Positions 9,971-22,700 of a stretch of DNA of 64,000 nucleotides are shown piece after piece (within the stretch, counting starts at the first letter, position 1; every line of letters begins with the position of its first letter). Under the pieces are notes generated by a model that made no database searches, was not told the origin of the DNA, and saw only the letters and a program-made list of their open reading frames with translations. Made by a program: the position numbers and the translations under genes. The stretch is taken from the NCBI RefSeq assembly GCF_002443255.2, contig NW_019211454.1, forward strand, positions 27,163,344 through 27,227,343, given 5' to 3'. This DNA comes from Varroa destructor. Lineage: Eukaryota > Arthropoda > Arachnida > Mesostigmata > Varroidae.

Positions 9971-12900
9971 GGAAACGATAGTTAGGTTGAAGGCGGCGCA
10001 GCTCGTGTTTAGAAAAAAGAAGATGAGAAAAAGCAAACAGAATATTTTTATCGTTTCCTATCCATCTACTTATTCAACAGGACATAGACTAAGTTCGATA
10101 TACGTGTGAGACGATAGCACACGATCTCGAGTCTGGGAACGCAGTCGGCACAGCAAATGTCGGCACAGCAATAATATTGTACTAATTCTGTTCTCCGTAG
10201 TCCTAGAAACTCCAGGCATAAGAAGGATGGGTTTTTGTGTCAAGAGTCGTCGTCTCGAACATGCTCTTGCAGAAAAGAGCGAAAAAGTGAAAAAGAGGAC
10301 AGATAGATACGGCCTAATACGGCTAACCGACCCTCATCTTTGAATTAATCTGCCTGAAAGCTATGCGTCGCTAGTGGTGACGCATTACATAAGTTGTTGA
10401 GGTAACGCGCATGGTAGCCTGTTTAATCCGATTGTATGCATGCATGTGTTTCGTCGTTGTGATTATATCTTATTTTTTTAAGTACCCTTTTACCGAGAAC
10501 TACCGAAGGACGGTCGAAACTAAGTTTCAAAAGGACCATTCAGGTATACATCACTTAGTTAGTGGATTTCCATCCTACTTGGTTGTCGAAAACCCCAAAC
10601 CATTAAGCTCATTACTATTATATTTTACTTACCAGTTCCACACAACTTCGCTTCTCACATACATCACGGTAGAATCGATAACAACTAGGATCTATGCTCT
10701 ATGCTATAGTGGTGCTACCGTTCGACGACGAGCAGGCGGGCAACTTTTGGAGGGCAAATCTATCACACACGGGGGGACGGAAACTACGTCCTAATTTATG
10801 TGCGGATTTTTTACTTCCCGATAATTGCAATAATTTACTCTAAATATTTCATCATAGCTTATATTTGATGAATTACACTGGACTATTTAGTAAGTATATG
10901 AAGCGTTGGTTGAATTTAAAACCGACGATGGCCTAGTTTATCTGGGTCTCATTTTAGAGACCTTTTAATCGGACATGTCCTAGACTTAAGTTGACTGGAG
11001 CGCTTTCGTTGGGGAAATGGTTGAAAACGTTCAAGTAATTTGAAAGAACGATAGCGTTTTAGTTCTCAAAGCCGATACCTCATGATTGCGCCCGTCGCTG
11101 CCGTAATTTATTACCTCGTTTTTGTTTTGATCATTTTGCAATGCATCGCTCCACCATCAACATGTATATCACTATCCATTTAATGAGATAAGGAACGGTA
11201 TTTTCGTATCAATTATTGTGCTATTGAGAGATAAAATCCTTTAAGGAGTATTATCATTTACATAGTCGACCGTATTGTCTCTCATTTAACAATATAATAT
11301 AATAATAGATAACAGCTTTTCAATGGGAAATATGATAATTTAATCGAAAAATAATTGTGTGCAAGGCTACTGACCTATATATTGAAACGTAAACATAAAT
11401 GTCAAATAAGCGACCCTTTCTACAATCGCTTTAAGGGTGCCTTAATATCATCCAAAGATCAAATTGAGATAATACATATTTTCACATATTCTTTTCTAGT
11501 TGATTGAATTAAACATTAATATGAGTAGTATATACTAGTTTTGTTTATTATTGTATCACACTGTAGCTGTAGAGACGTATTTGCGAAAATTCCTTTATCA
11601 TAAAGTGAACGTCCTGCTGGTAATTTGCTTCATATTTGTATGGCTGAAAAGATTTTTTTGTGTATTTTGAGGGCATTTAGGAGACGGAAACGTCATTACT
11701 ACGTCGAGATCTATAAAGGCAGAACAGCTGAACGCGGGTTAATAATCGAATAAAAAACACAGCAACGTTTTCCAGCAGTGGTCTACGAGAGACGATTGTT
11801 CTAGGATAATAACAGCAGCAGTCATCGATATGCGGCATCTATCTCCTATGCACCTTTCTGTTTCCTTTTTCGTTCATTCTTTATTTCACTACTTCACCTG
11901 TTCTGCTTGTTTTCCGCATTTTCGTTTGTCGTATGTTGCTTCCTGTTTCCCATTGTAGCTGATCAACCGACTTAGCCTCGAGTCACCTGGCTACCCTCTC
12001 GTGCAGGCTGTACACTGATCTTTACGGCCGGCCCAGGGCTACGTTTCTGTGGAGGCTGCTGGCTTAGGGAAGTGCGTTTTCGCATGGTCAGGTCACACTA
12101 GTTTGTTTGCCACTCACTTTTTGCGGAGGTAACTGGTTGGTCCTGAGGTGAGCCGAATAGGGCCGTTCTATCGCGTTTAACTAAACGCAAACGAACCGAA
12201 CACCTGTTAGCTCTTGGTGCCGTTGCTGCGTTCACGAACAGATGCACATTTATATGCGTTTGCACTCAATGCTGAAAGCGTCCTAGGAACAGCGATGTCG
12301 TCTGCAAGACGGTAGAAACTTCGTACGATGAGAAGCGACACTAACTTTTCATGTAGAGAAATAGGGAGTGCCTTCCGTTACGTCACTCAAAAAGATACGA
12401 AGATTTGAGAAGAAACGCCTTTATAACTATGCAATAACCGAAATAGTTAAAGAGGTCAAGCACAGTTTACAATATCACTGAGACGTATGATTTGCTTAAA
12501 AACGTGACGTACATTTCCCTATTGAATATATTAACTTGTGTTAATAATAAATATTTACGAAAGGACACCTTGAAAGACATGAGATGTTTTAAGTATCCAG
12601 TATTTTAACAAGAAAACAATTAGTAATAAGAGAACTGCAGCTTAGATCCATTACTTGTTGCTTAACTTGTATGATAACAGAGTCTTCATTGTACTATGCT
12701 ATACACATGTATGAATAGTTGGTAAAGCTTCGCAGGACACATTACAAAGGATCTCTACTAATAGAATTTACTATGTAACAACACACTCCAGCTCGTCGCC
12801 CAATACGCGTGACTTACAGAATAGGCATGCTTTTCAAACCTTTTTTTTGCACTAATTCAATGATCTATCTGTTGCTTTATTTATCTTCAAATTCTAATTG

Positions 12901-14366
12901 TTTATACGTCTACTATACGTGTATATACAAATTGCTCACTATAACCTCGAACTAGATTGGTCACTTTGTATCTGATATCGTATGATGGCCCCATCAGGAT
13001 ATTTTCTGAAAAATAAGCGTACAAGCGTACTTAATAACAACATAACTATTTCAGCCGCATTCTCTCCGGAGGATCCCTAATAAATTTCCGGTAAATTTCA
13101 AACAGATAATCTCACATAACGGTTCACACACACAGACACACACATATTTTTCTTTATATATATATATTCCGAAAATGGCAGCAAGAATTTTAATTATTTG
13201 TGGTGGACGGACGGACTTGACCCTTGGTGAAGACTTTATAACGAAAAGATCGTGTTCGCTCGGGAAAACTCACTTCCCTATCATTAGAACTTGAGTCGTG
13301 CGCTAGCAGATAGCTCATTGACCTTCTCTCAAACATATCGCTTAGCCTGATTACTTTCTTTGCTTGACTCTTTTAGACTAATCAAAGAGTCCTCAAAACA
13401 AGCGAAAGTTATGGTTTAATTCCTACAAAAGTTGAGGTAAGTGAAAAAAACAAATCATAACGATAGAGGAATTATATGATACTGCGCCACGGGTGAATAA
13501 GCGTAACTGACAAAGTGTAAGGGAGAGCTCTTGCCGACAGGGAGCCACCGGATCGTTTCAACTTCGACAAGTTAATGCCCATGTCGGATGGCGATTGCTA
13601 CATGTTATATCGCTTACATTTAAGTGATTGAAGATTATTGTTCAATGCACGTTCTTCGCTGATAAAGCGAATCTGGTAGAGCGAATATCTAATCATATTC
13701 TGATAAGGCAATAACTGAACTTGCGGCGCGACTCTTAGACATTTGGCAAGGTGACTGTGCATTATTCACGTCCCTTATTAAATAGCGATCATTTATATAT
13801 GAGATGTACGCGTGAACAAGAGTCCTTAAATATAACTAAGAGCATCTCGATTGAGGAGCGTTAATTACTGAACTAAATAGTAATGTTTTTAGCATGTCTA
13901 CGATAAGTTGCCAAGTGCCATTGACGCTAAGTATTGTTCAACTAAAATAGTTTGTGTAACATAAACTAACGTTACAGACAGACTGGTTGGGCAGATATCT
14001 ATCTCTATGTGCTAACGATACCGCGTTCCGTTTCCCATCAAACGATAACGATCGAATACCTATTGAACCATATACTGCTACCCTTGACGACTTATCTAAA
14101 TTGAGGCGTCCTGCATAGCCCCTATAAAAACATGGTAGTCGTAAATACGCGAGACAATTAATCGATGAACTCTCCGTTTTATCACTAAGTATCTTTAACC
14201 TGATCACATAATTTATATAGGTACATAAAGATAATAAGTGTTATTAATGCAACAATATGAGCAGCTTTGTTTTATTTCGTCGTGACAGGACGCCACAGCT
14301 AAATTTAGCGCTTTCCAATAAACTCTAAACAAATACAAAAAATAAAACTGTTAATGACACATTTTA
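9971..14366. other. Long AT-rich stretch, no gene seen
   Basis: A 127-codon ATG frame (10411-10794, +) starts with a hydrophobic segment but has no further protein-like features. A GTG-started minus frame lies at 13938-14207. A CA microsatellite followed by a TA run is at 13124-13167. Nothing else is recognised. Confidence 0.45.
13124..13167. repeat. CA and TA dinucleotide microsatellites
   Basis: An imperfect (CA)n tract with one G interruption is followed after about ten bases by (TA)n. Confidence 0.75.
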
Positions 14367-14466
14367 NNNNNNNNNNNNNNNNNNNNNNNNNNNNNNNNNN
14401 NNNNNNNNNNNNNNNNNNNNNNNNNNNNNNNNNNNNNNNNNNNNNNNNNNNNNNNNNNNNNNNNNN
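14367..14466. other. Assembly gap (100 N)
   Basis: Exactly 100 unknown bases, the conventional placeholder for a gap of unknown size. The order and distance of the two sides rest on scaffolding and not on read-through sequence. Confidence 0.98.
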
Positions 14467-16138
14467 AAAGTGTTCCTTTCGTGTCTATTTACGTTTGTTA
14501 AGAAAAGTAGGATTATTTAGGCTATTTGGTGACTAGCTAGGACAATAGAAGAAGGGATATCAGAGAAATTTTTTTTTTGCTGTTCTGATCAGCTACAGTA
14601 TAGTAATGCTCGAATATTGAAATAGATGGTGTGGTTCAGCGGTTAGTGGGTGATAAATTAGACAAAGACCGTAATTATAAATTTTAAATGCTAAAATATA
14701 TTGAAATCTTTATATTTTATCATAGGTTAATCCTAGTGCGTAAACCAATAAGCCCGTTAGCACGTTAGAAAAATCGTATTGTGTGAGTCCGATTACTCAG
14801 CTAGTGACTAATAGTATTCTATTACTATAGGGTTTTCTATTATAATTTTAGCGGCTAGAGTGAGAATACTATTCCACTTTTTGCAGATGTTTAATGTGAT
14901 ACGGACTCGCTTGGTTCCATTGAGTCCTTATATCAGACATGCCTTTTGCGACCGACACCTGAGTCGGAACATGACTTTGTTCCTGACCACAGAATTTTGT
15001 TAGACTTCGGTTGCTTATCGTTTAAACTGAGTCCGAATACAGAAACCGTGACTAGGATCGCCTAGGCCTTCATAGCGATGTAACGGGTTTTGCAAAGGTC
15101 AGACATTACACGCCAGACTCAGTTGAGAGCTACAAGGACAGTCCTTATACTTCCTATAAATCGGGCGCTTCAATGTTAACCCTTATGATGATATTTTACA
15201 GCGTTCCTTTTTATGCTTTAAGCAACCTCGGTTGCCATACTATAAGATCATGTTTTCGAAGCTATTTTTGGCAAACAATAACCTTATTCACTTATGTGTT
15301 TTAGTTGTAGTAAGTTGTTTTTCTTTCTGACAAACAACTTGCTACAACTTTCTACAAAAGCTGATCTTATTGTAACGCAAAATTGCAACTTGCCTTGATT
15401 TTGTGCTGTATCTAAGGTAATTTCGAATAAAACTTTCATGGTCAGCATTGACTATACACTAACCATGATGACACGACACTCAGAACCAAGGTCAGAAAAA
15501 GGTCAGGCTGGACGACTTCGTAAAGATAGGTAACATAAAATAATTCAAATGTATCCTTTATTTTTGTAGACTTCCTTATTTTGCTAGGGAAGGAATAATC
15601 TAAAAGCTTGGCTAAAAAAGTATCCTGTAATGTTTCCTATTCTATGTTATTGCATACGTTCACATTATGCCGAAGTACACTAATACAATTACCCTTTGCA
15701 TGTAGACATTCAACGGTCGATAACATTTCCATTGTTTATCGTTATTCTCTTATAACACCTAAGTGAAATGATGTAAGTTTCAGTAGCAGCAACGAGCAAA
15801 GCTCATTTGAAACGAAGAGCTAATATAATCCGCAAAAAAATATGCGGATTGTGAATTTAGCGGCTGGTCCGAGCATTTGACAACGGCAAATGTAACCGAC
15901 CGATTATTGTTGGCCTGCTGTAAGTGGATTAATCTGTACCTAAATGAGTTGAACCAGACGATGAACATGCCATGTCATGGGGGACAATTTCAGTTCGCTA
16001 AGGTCCAGTGGTAGTATATTTAACGCGAAAGATGCAGGCGTGGCCTACGTTCGGAACCGGCTACAAACAAAATTTATCTTGGGCTAGAAGCCATGCGCCT
16101 GAAGCAACGTCGTACCAGACGTGAAGTTCGAAGCGTTT
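14467..16138. other. AT-rich DNA with a tRNA A-box-like relic
   Basis: GTGTGGTTCAGCGGTTAGTG near 14628 resembles the D-arm/A-box of a tRNA or tRNA-SINE head, but no B box or tRNA fold follows. A minus-strand frame at 15780-15968 has no recognised domain. Near 16005 another A-box-like GTCCAGTGGTAGTATATTTA precedes a weak TTCGGAACC. Confidence 0.35.
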
Positions 16139-16173
16139 AAACGGGTTCGAATCTAGGTATAGATACACTTCGA
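16139..16173 (+). repeat. Short repeat shared with the insert inside the mariner relic
   Basis: GGTTCGAATCTAGGTATAGA, then TACACTTCG, matches the B-box region near 7873 at roughly three quarters of positions over 30 bases. It is probably a second, degenerate copy of the same tRNA-derived SINE family. The rest of the element could not be aligned by eye. Confidence 0.33.
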
Positions 16174-16473
16174 CCATCCAGTAGAAAATCGAATAGTACA
16201 GAGAGCAGTGCATATATATGGTAGTAGCAGTGTGTATATATATGGCACCCGTTTTTCAATGCAATTAATTTAAATTCCTTATATTGATCCCGCTTTCCTG
16301 TCTGATTTGTCAAGCAATGCTGCACAACGGCACCGAAGTCGTAGAAAGAACAGCGGAAGGTTAGCCACGGAAAAAACCATAGCGGCCTATCTCCTTATAA
16401 AAATTAAAATAAATCGTCATCGAAAGTGATCATTATTATTCAATTTTTATGAATTTAGAAGAGATCTTAATTG

Positions 16474-16725
16474 ATGCATGATGATGCTGAATTGTTTTAT
16501 ATAACATGTATTCGATGTAATTTCGACGCTACTAAGGGGATAATAGAATCATTTAACGTACCTCAGTGTTCGAGGGCCGCTAGTTGTAAAAACCTGCGAT
16601 GTGTTTCAGAAATAGAACTGGGCCAAAAAAGTAATCACCCTCCAAAAAAAAATAAGGATCCACGATACAAATATTTAAGGGAAAAGCCGCTTGAGATCGT
16701 TATAAAAAATCATTTACGCAAATAA
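16474..16725 (+). CDS. Small Cys-containing open frame, unknown
   Basis: An ATG opens 83 codons to TAA, with a stop immediately upstream so the start is the first possible Met. The product has Cys in a C-x2-C pair (TCIRC) and then single Cys residues spaced at PQC, SCK and RCV. An SNHPPKKNKDPRYK segment and a basic C-terminus follow. The late NHPP after several Cys vaguely recalls FLYWCH-type zinc-binding domains of transposase-derived proteins, but the tryptophans of that family are missing. It may be real, a TE fragment, or chance. Confidence 0.25.
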   Translation: MHDDAELFYITCIRCNFDATKGIIESFNVPQCSRAASCKNLRCVSEIELGQKSNHPPKKNKDPRYKYLREKPLEIVIKNHLRK

Positions 16726-19700
16726 TATCGATTAAGTTAATGCACTAAATAACATTGTTTTAATTAAGAACGCACACTTCAACAGAAATAATTCATAGAG
16801 AATTAGAAAAAGGAGGGTTCAAACAAAAATGACATACTTTTGCTATAAAAACTAGCTCTTACAATAATCTCGGTATAAATCTAATGAAAACTGTTGCCCT
16901 AAACACTAGAAGCAATACGTATTCCACTGAGAAACACACCAGCCTAAAAAATATTTAATATGCTATACCGGTACGATTTAATCCAATGATTAAACTGATT
17001 CATATTATTTTAGATAGATAAGATACTAAGAAATGTCTAAAGAAAAAATATTTACGATGATAATAATTAGAGAAGTTCAAAGTTATATACAAAACGATAG
17101 TTCTGACTAAATAAAGCGACAACATTAGGGGTGTTTTGGCAGCTTCGATGTCGTAATTATAGCCGATGGTAAGATGCACAGAATGTGTAACTCCATAAAA
17201 AGGAAAATGAAATGTTCTTTCTTAGGAACATAACTACTGATAATGAGAGGTTAATAATATGTTTAATGTACTGTTAGGGCAAACAAAAGGAATGGAGATT
17301 CCAGCCACTTATGCTTATAACAAAACAAATGTTTAATCTGCAGCGAAGCAAAAGGCATATACAAGATACTTGAAAAAAGCTTATTGCTAAGTGTCTTCTG
17401 AGACTTGGAACATAGCAGGAACTAGAAAAATATTGCGGTACTATTTTTTGCAGTGTAATTCAGGCGTACATTGAACCGTTATAACTTAAATAAAACAGTT
17501 TATTAATACCCATTATGTCACATATTGAATTATTGCATGGTAGTAATTTAATGAACAATAATAATACAGTACAGGTGAAATGTGTACTAAAACAACGATG
17601 CTCTTGCGTAAAATCATCATGCCCTTGTTAGCCTAATTATTTCGCCTAGCCTAATTATGTCATAGATTCGAATAGGTGCATCATATATGTGATAACACCA
17701 GAAGAAATAATTGGAAGCCTTAGGATTTCATGCACAAAAGGAAATTAAAAAATCATCAAAAGCTTCGTATAGAACACCCTGAAGTTTTTTAAGCATCTTC
17801 GGGTAAGATGGTCTTTTTGAAGTAATTCCGAGTCCTGCAGAGAAACTAATAGAGTGACTGCTACAGTTTGTTCCAGATTTAGCATTAACTTACGTGATTT
17901 CTCGAAGTCTTGTAAAGCATAAATACATTACTGATCTATGCGTTGCCATATTCTGGGATATAAAAATTTAAAGATTAACTTAATTATTTTGAAACTGCAA
18001 AGTAGTTAATTCTTACATTAAATGTGAGATCTTATAATGGTATACATAACACTCTCATTCTTATTACGCCTCCAATTAGTTTTTCCGTTCTAGTTATTGT
18101 TAATGGTAATAGCCCTTCCTATCGGGGACTGGAAGAGTGGATGGGAATGATGTTCTTGTTAAATACATAGATTTTCGGTGTTTTAATTGATTTCAGTAAC
18201 GTATACATTGTCGGCTATCTATTTTAATTCTTTTTTTTTTTAATATTACACTACCAGTTACTTGAGGCTCTCTAATTTTCAACATCGTAGTTCTTCTTCT
18301 TTCGTAATATATCCTGTAAATCTATAACGGCAACCAAAACTGTTGATTTAAGTTTTTTTTGTTCCTCCCTCACGGTTTTCCTTAGTACAAATCTGGAAAT
18401 AGAACCCTGATAATTACGTCCGGTTTTATTGGGAAAGCACTAAAAAACTTTAGGACTAGATTCACTGTCTTGTTCGAAAACTCCAAGAAGCTCCCCATTA
18501 TGTTCTTGAGTAGTTCCGCTGGCGATAATAAAACTGACATACACTTGAACATTCTCAGTTCCTGATAGCCCTTGCTATTTTATTTACTATCAACTTCAGT
18601 AACCCGTTAATCCGAGATTCCCATGTCTGCGCTATTTTACGATGTCTTCGTTAATCGGACATAATGTTTCATATTTTCGTATAGTAGAGATCTAATAAGA
18701 GAAATAGAGATAGCTTTTGTGTATTTTGAGACCATCTACCTAATATTTTCATATTCAAATTTACTTGAACGCAGATTTGGAAGCGGCATGATATTTGTAT
18801 CCTCGTAATGTTAGTAGGTTTTGCCAACCGATAAAGACGTTCTATTTTATCAAAGGTCATTGAAGAATCGTCTATTTAAATGGTCATAATTTTTAGAACA
18901 CGGCGAAAGACTGTGCCCAAACAAATTTACGGAAAATAGCCCTATAAGTGTCGAAAACTTGTCATATGATAACCAATATAATTTATTTCTAATCTTGCAA
19001 AAAATGTTTACTTCCTGACTGAAAATACTTTCATGAGGTACGCACCATTTCTTAAACATATATATTGGTTCGCGTGGTCATAAATGGAAATTTTCGACTG
19101 TCAACCGCTAAGTCCATCTCCAATTCACTCCACCCTAAGCGTGAGTGCGTAATTGACTTCTACCTATGGGATAAGTTAGTTTGGTTTCAAGGATTGCTTT
19201 CATCGCTAGTAACATATTTAAGGCTAATTAAGAATTTAGAAAAGATAACTTTGTTACTTAAGACTAATTATATTAAATAAGAGTTACTTATATAGCATCC
19301 ATTAAGTAAATGTGTAACTTGTACAACAACATTCTGTCGCGTGTTGTAGTCAATTTGGGACAATGGATTTTAGTCTGACAAGGTTTCAGTAGCTTCTGTT
19401 CGAAAAACTTCCTTGTGCATCAATTATACTATTTAAGAGGATATAACAATAATGAAAACGATAATAAAACGTAATACCACTGAATTAGTGTTAGCCTCTA
19501 AGCTCCATACTCCAAAGGTTGATGCAGAAGGGCTGACCATGGCTTTTGGAAAACCCTTCCATTGTAGTGTCCTCCTGAACAGCATCGGGTAGGAAACGGA
19601 ACACGCTTCTGATAGGGCGTAATTAGTTTCTTCTGCTTTCTTGATTGGCATGACCTTCCATGGTACCAGACACCACCTTCATCTCCCACGTAGGGAACGC

Positions 19701-22700
19701 TCTGGGGACCTTTGACCTATAAGACAGTTAGCAAAGGGCTATAGGCCAGCAGCACATTAGCTACTTAGCAAAATAATGGGGATTTGGTGTAGGGATGCGG
19801 TACGCGAGTGATGAGGATTGGGTTACCAATCTCCGCAACGTAAGTGGGCTCACGTAGCAAGGCCGAACGAGCGTACGAAGGCAGGGGTTATTTACAAAAC
19901 ATTGGAAAATCAAATAAGTGCGTAGCAGCTATTACTAGACTACAGGCTTTGTTGATGACTCCTGTTGTAAGACTTTCAATAAGTTTGCAAGGGTAAGCAT
20001 AGTGAGTATATACAAGAGAAGAGGACAACGCTTCGTTGGAAATTCAGTAAATGAGCCGTACCTCAGTGCGTACGAATTATAAGCAATGAAAGTTTTTATT
20101 TATTATGTAGCTATTTATGTCTGTTGATATGGTCGCTCTACAGAAATGCGTAGTCAGGAAATATTCAATCAATCGAAAAGTGGTAGATTTTTATGTGAAT
20201 TATCAGAAATACACTATAAATCACTCATTCTTCTGTTTTGATTCGTATCCCGACCTACTGCATTCCAATACGGCGTAGTATTTTTGGGCCACGTTCTAAA
20301 TAATGTGGAAATAGAAATATATTTCGAAGATTTTAAAGTATTATGAAGTATCATGCCACTGAAATATAATTTTTTTTTGCTAACATCTAGCAGACAAAAA
20401 TCAATTTCCCTAATTTAAGCAAAACTCATCCATTATATCCTAATATACACGGTCGCTTATTTTTCTGACTTAATAGGTCTTCTGGTAGATGACTCAAAAA
20501 AGTTAACGGCAATGGACGATCGTTTGAAAGCCCATTGATGGGTTTCATAACCTAAAAACTCGCAAGAGGATCAATACAGGGCCAGCAGAAATGGCCATTT
20601 TGCGCTGCTTGTACTGCTCTTCGTTCATGTATCACTTTGTTAAGAAATAATATATGCAAGCGGTTGAGAAATAACACGTTTCTGACATCTTATTATTGTG
20701 GTGGCATAAGACCAAGCATACGACAAAGAAAAAAGGCATAGTAGGCCAAAACTCTTGATACCTACGCATGTTTACGAGGCCATCAACGATGAACAAACAA
20801 GATGGTCTGGGTGTTTCGCTAGACATATGTGCTGACGTATCACTGGCTGGTCAATACGTCACTGCTGTTAGATTCAAGGCAGAAGTGAGAGTAAGACAGA
20901 GCAGAAGTACGAGCCGTTCTATGAGAAAGTGTTACTTTACCGCTGGAAGTCTCACGTTCGTGATACTTTTCCACATCCGTCTGCTCCCGTTGTTCCTTAC
21001 CCATATTGCAATCGGATAAATCTTTCTGCCCTGTAACAACGCAAAACTTATTGAGGTGGTCAGTGTCACACTTAATATTACTCTGCATCCGCAAAAATAG
21101 ATCAATGAAGCCTGTAGATGTTGCACACATACGCCGCGTTTATGAGATATTACCATCTTCTTCTGTGATTTGATAACTTCGTTTCACTCTTGCATCTTTT
21201 AGGCCTATCTCCTCGTAATCACTGAACATTTCATCTTTTCATAGGGTGGCAATATGCTGAAGGTAGGCAAACCTAAATTATATACATGTGTATATATATA
21301 TATATGAACATGTAGACGTCCCGTTCCTGTTAGTCAAAGAGTGAACCAGGGAATAGACTTGTCGCGATAGAAGCTTTAACCGTTTCCTGTCAGCTACCCT
21401 ACATGGACGACATCTGTGTGGTGGTAACGTTTGACGGCCACATGGCTGGCCATGGGCTCCATTAAATACATGTTCTCTTCCCTTCTGCAAACATTACGGT
21501 GTGGAACCACTTTATGTTGAGCTCAATTCTTCCTTGTGGAAACACTTCCTATAATATGTTGCTTCAGCTATCAGCTGGTTTCCAATCGGGGTGGACGAAG
21601 TGAATCGGCGCTGACGAAGAGATACGAAGTGATAAAAAGTACCCGATAAGCAAGCACCCTTAGTTGTACCTAAAGGAGGATACAGCTAGATATGTATATA
21701 TGTATGTGTGTGTACGTGTCCGCGTAAATAGATATAGACATCTTGATAGGTAGAAGCGCTGACTGTGCTGTTATCCACGTAGAAAAGAAAATGAATCAAG
21801 TTCCGCACTTGTTCAATGGTGCTAGTATACCGGCCACTTCGATTGTAGATACTAATATCAATGACTAAAAGATTCGTTTTGTCGATACGCAGGTGATACA
21901 CGAATTGTTTTACAGCAGGTGAGGTATATGCTACACAATACTCCGTAAAGAACGTTCTTCAGGAACACGGCGTTGCTCGCTGGAGGTTAGACACATGCTA
22001 ACTGATTGGGCTCTATATTGGTCCGTGAATTGTAAATATGCTTCAAGGCGTCAATTTGACAAACAAAGAGTGGAAAAGGAGTAACAGTTATTAGACCAGT
22101 AACGCTACGCTTGAAAGATACTCGCGGATCAAGTTCGTCTTGACAAAGCTTCATCAATATTAACGATTGAGCTTAGGTGTACCAATACAAACAGGTTATA
22201 ATTTTTTTTTGTACATCCTCGGTCAGAAGTGCCTCATAGTTTTTGAATTTTAGAATCCTGCTATGAAAAGCATGAAATGTCCGCACTATATAGGTCGCTC
22301 CCCCTAGCATTATTGACGCTTTTCAGCTCTTAGGCAACATCCCTCTCTTTTTCGTTAGGCCTTTAACGGCCTGGTAGGAGTCACAAATCGTGACTCTTAT
22401 TATTTTGTTTCATGCGCAAGTTCATGAAAAAACGCTAAAAATACAGACGCAAGATGGTTACCATGTATTGCTTGCGTCTGAGTTCTTAGTGGATTTCAGA
22501 CTACTCTGAGGCTTTCTCGTTAATCACGTTTCCCCCATGTTAGGAATACCGCATATCAATAGATTAATGATGCACACAAACTCCTCATTGTTAAAGCTCT
22601 TACTCTTTGTAAAAAAGGTATCCGTGAAAACTTTTGCGCGGATCTCTAGATTTGATGCGACCGATACCAGACTACTTTATGGTACCAGACTCGCTATTGC

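Noticed and set aside
14628..14665. Possible tRNA gene (GGTTCAGCGGTTAGTGG)
   Set aside because: A-box-like only, with no B box and no fold downstream.
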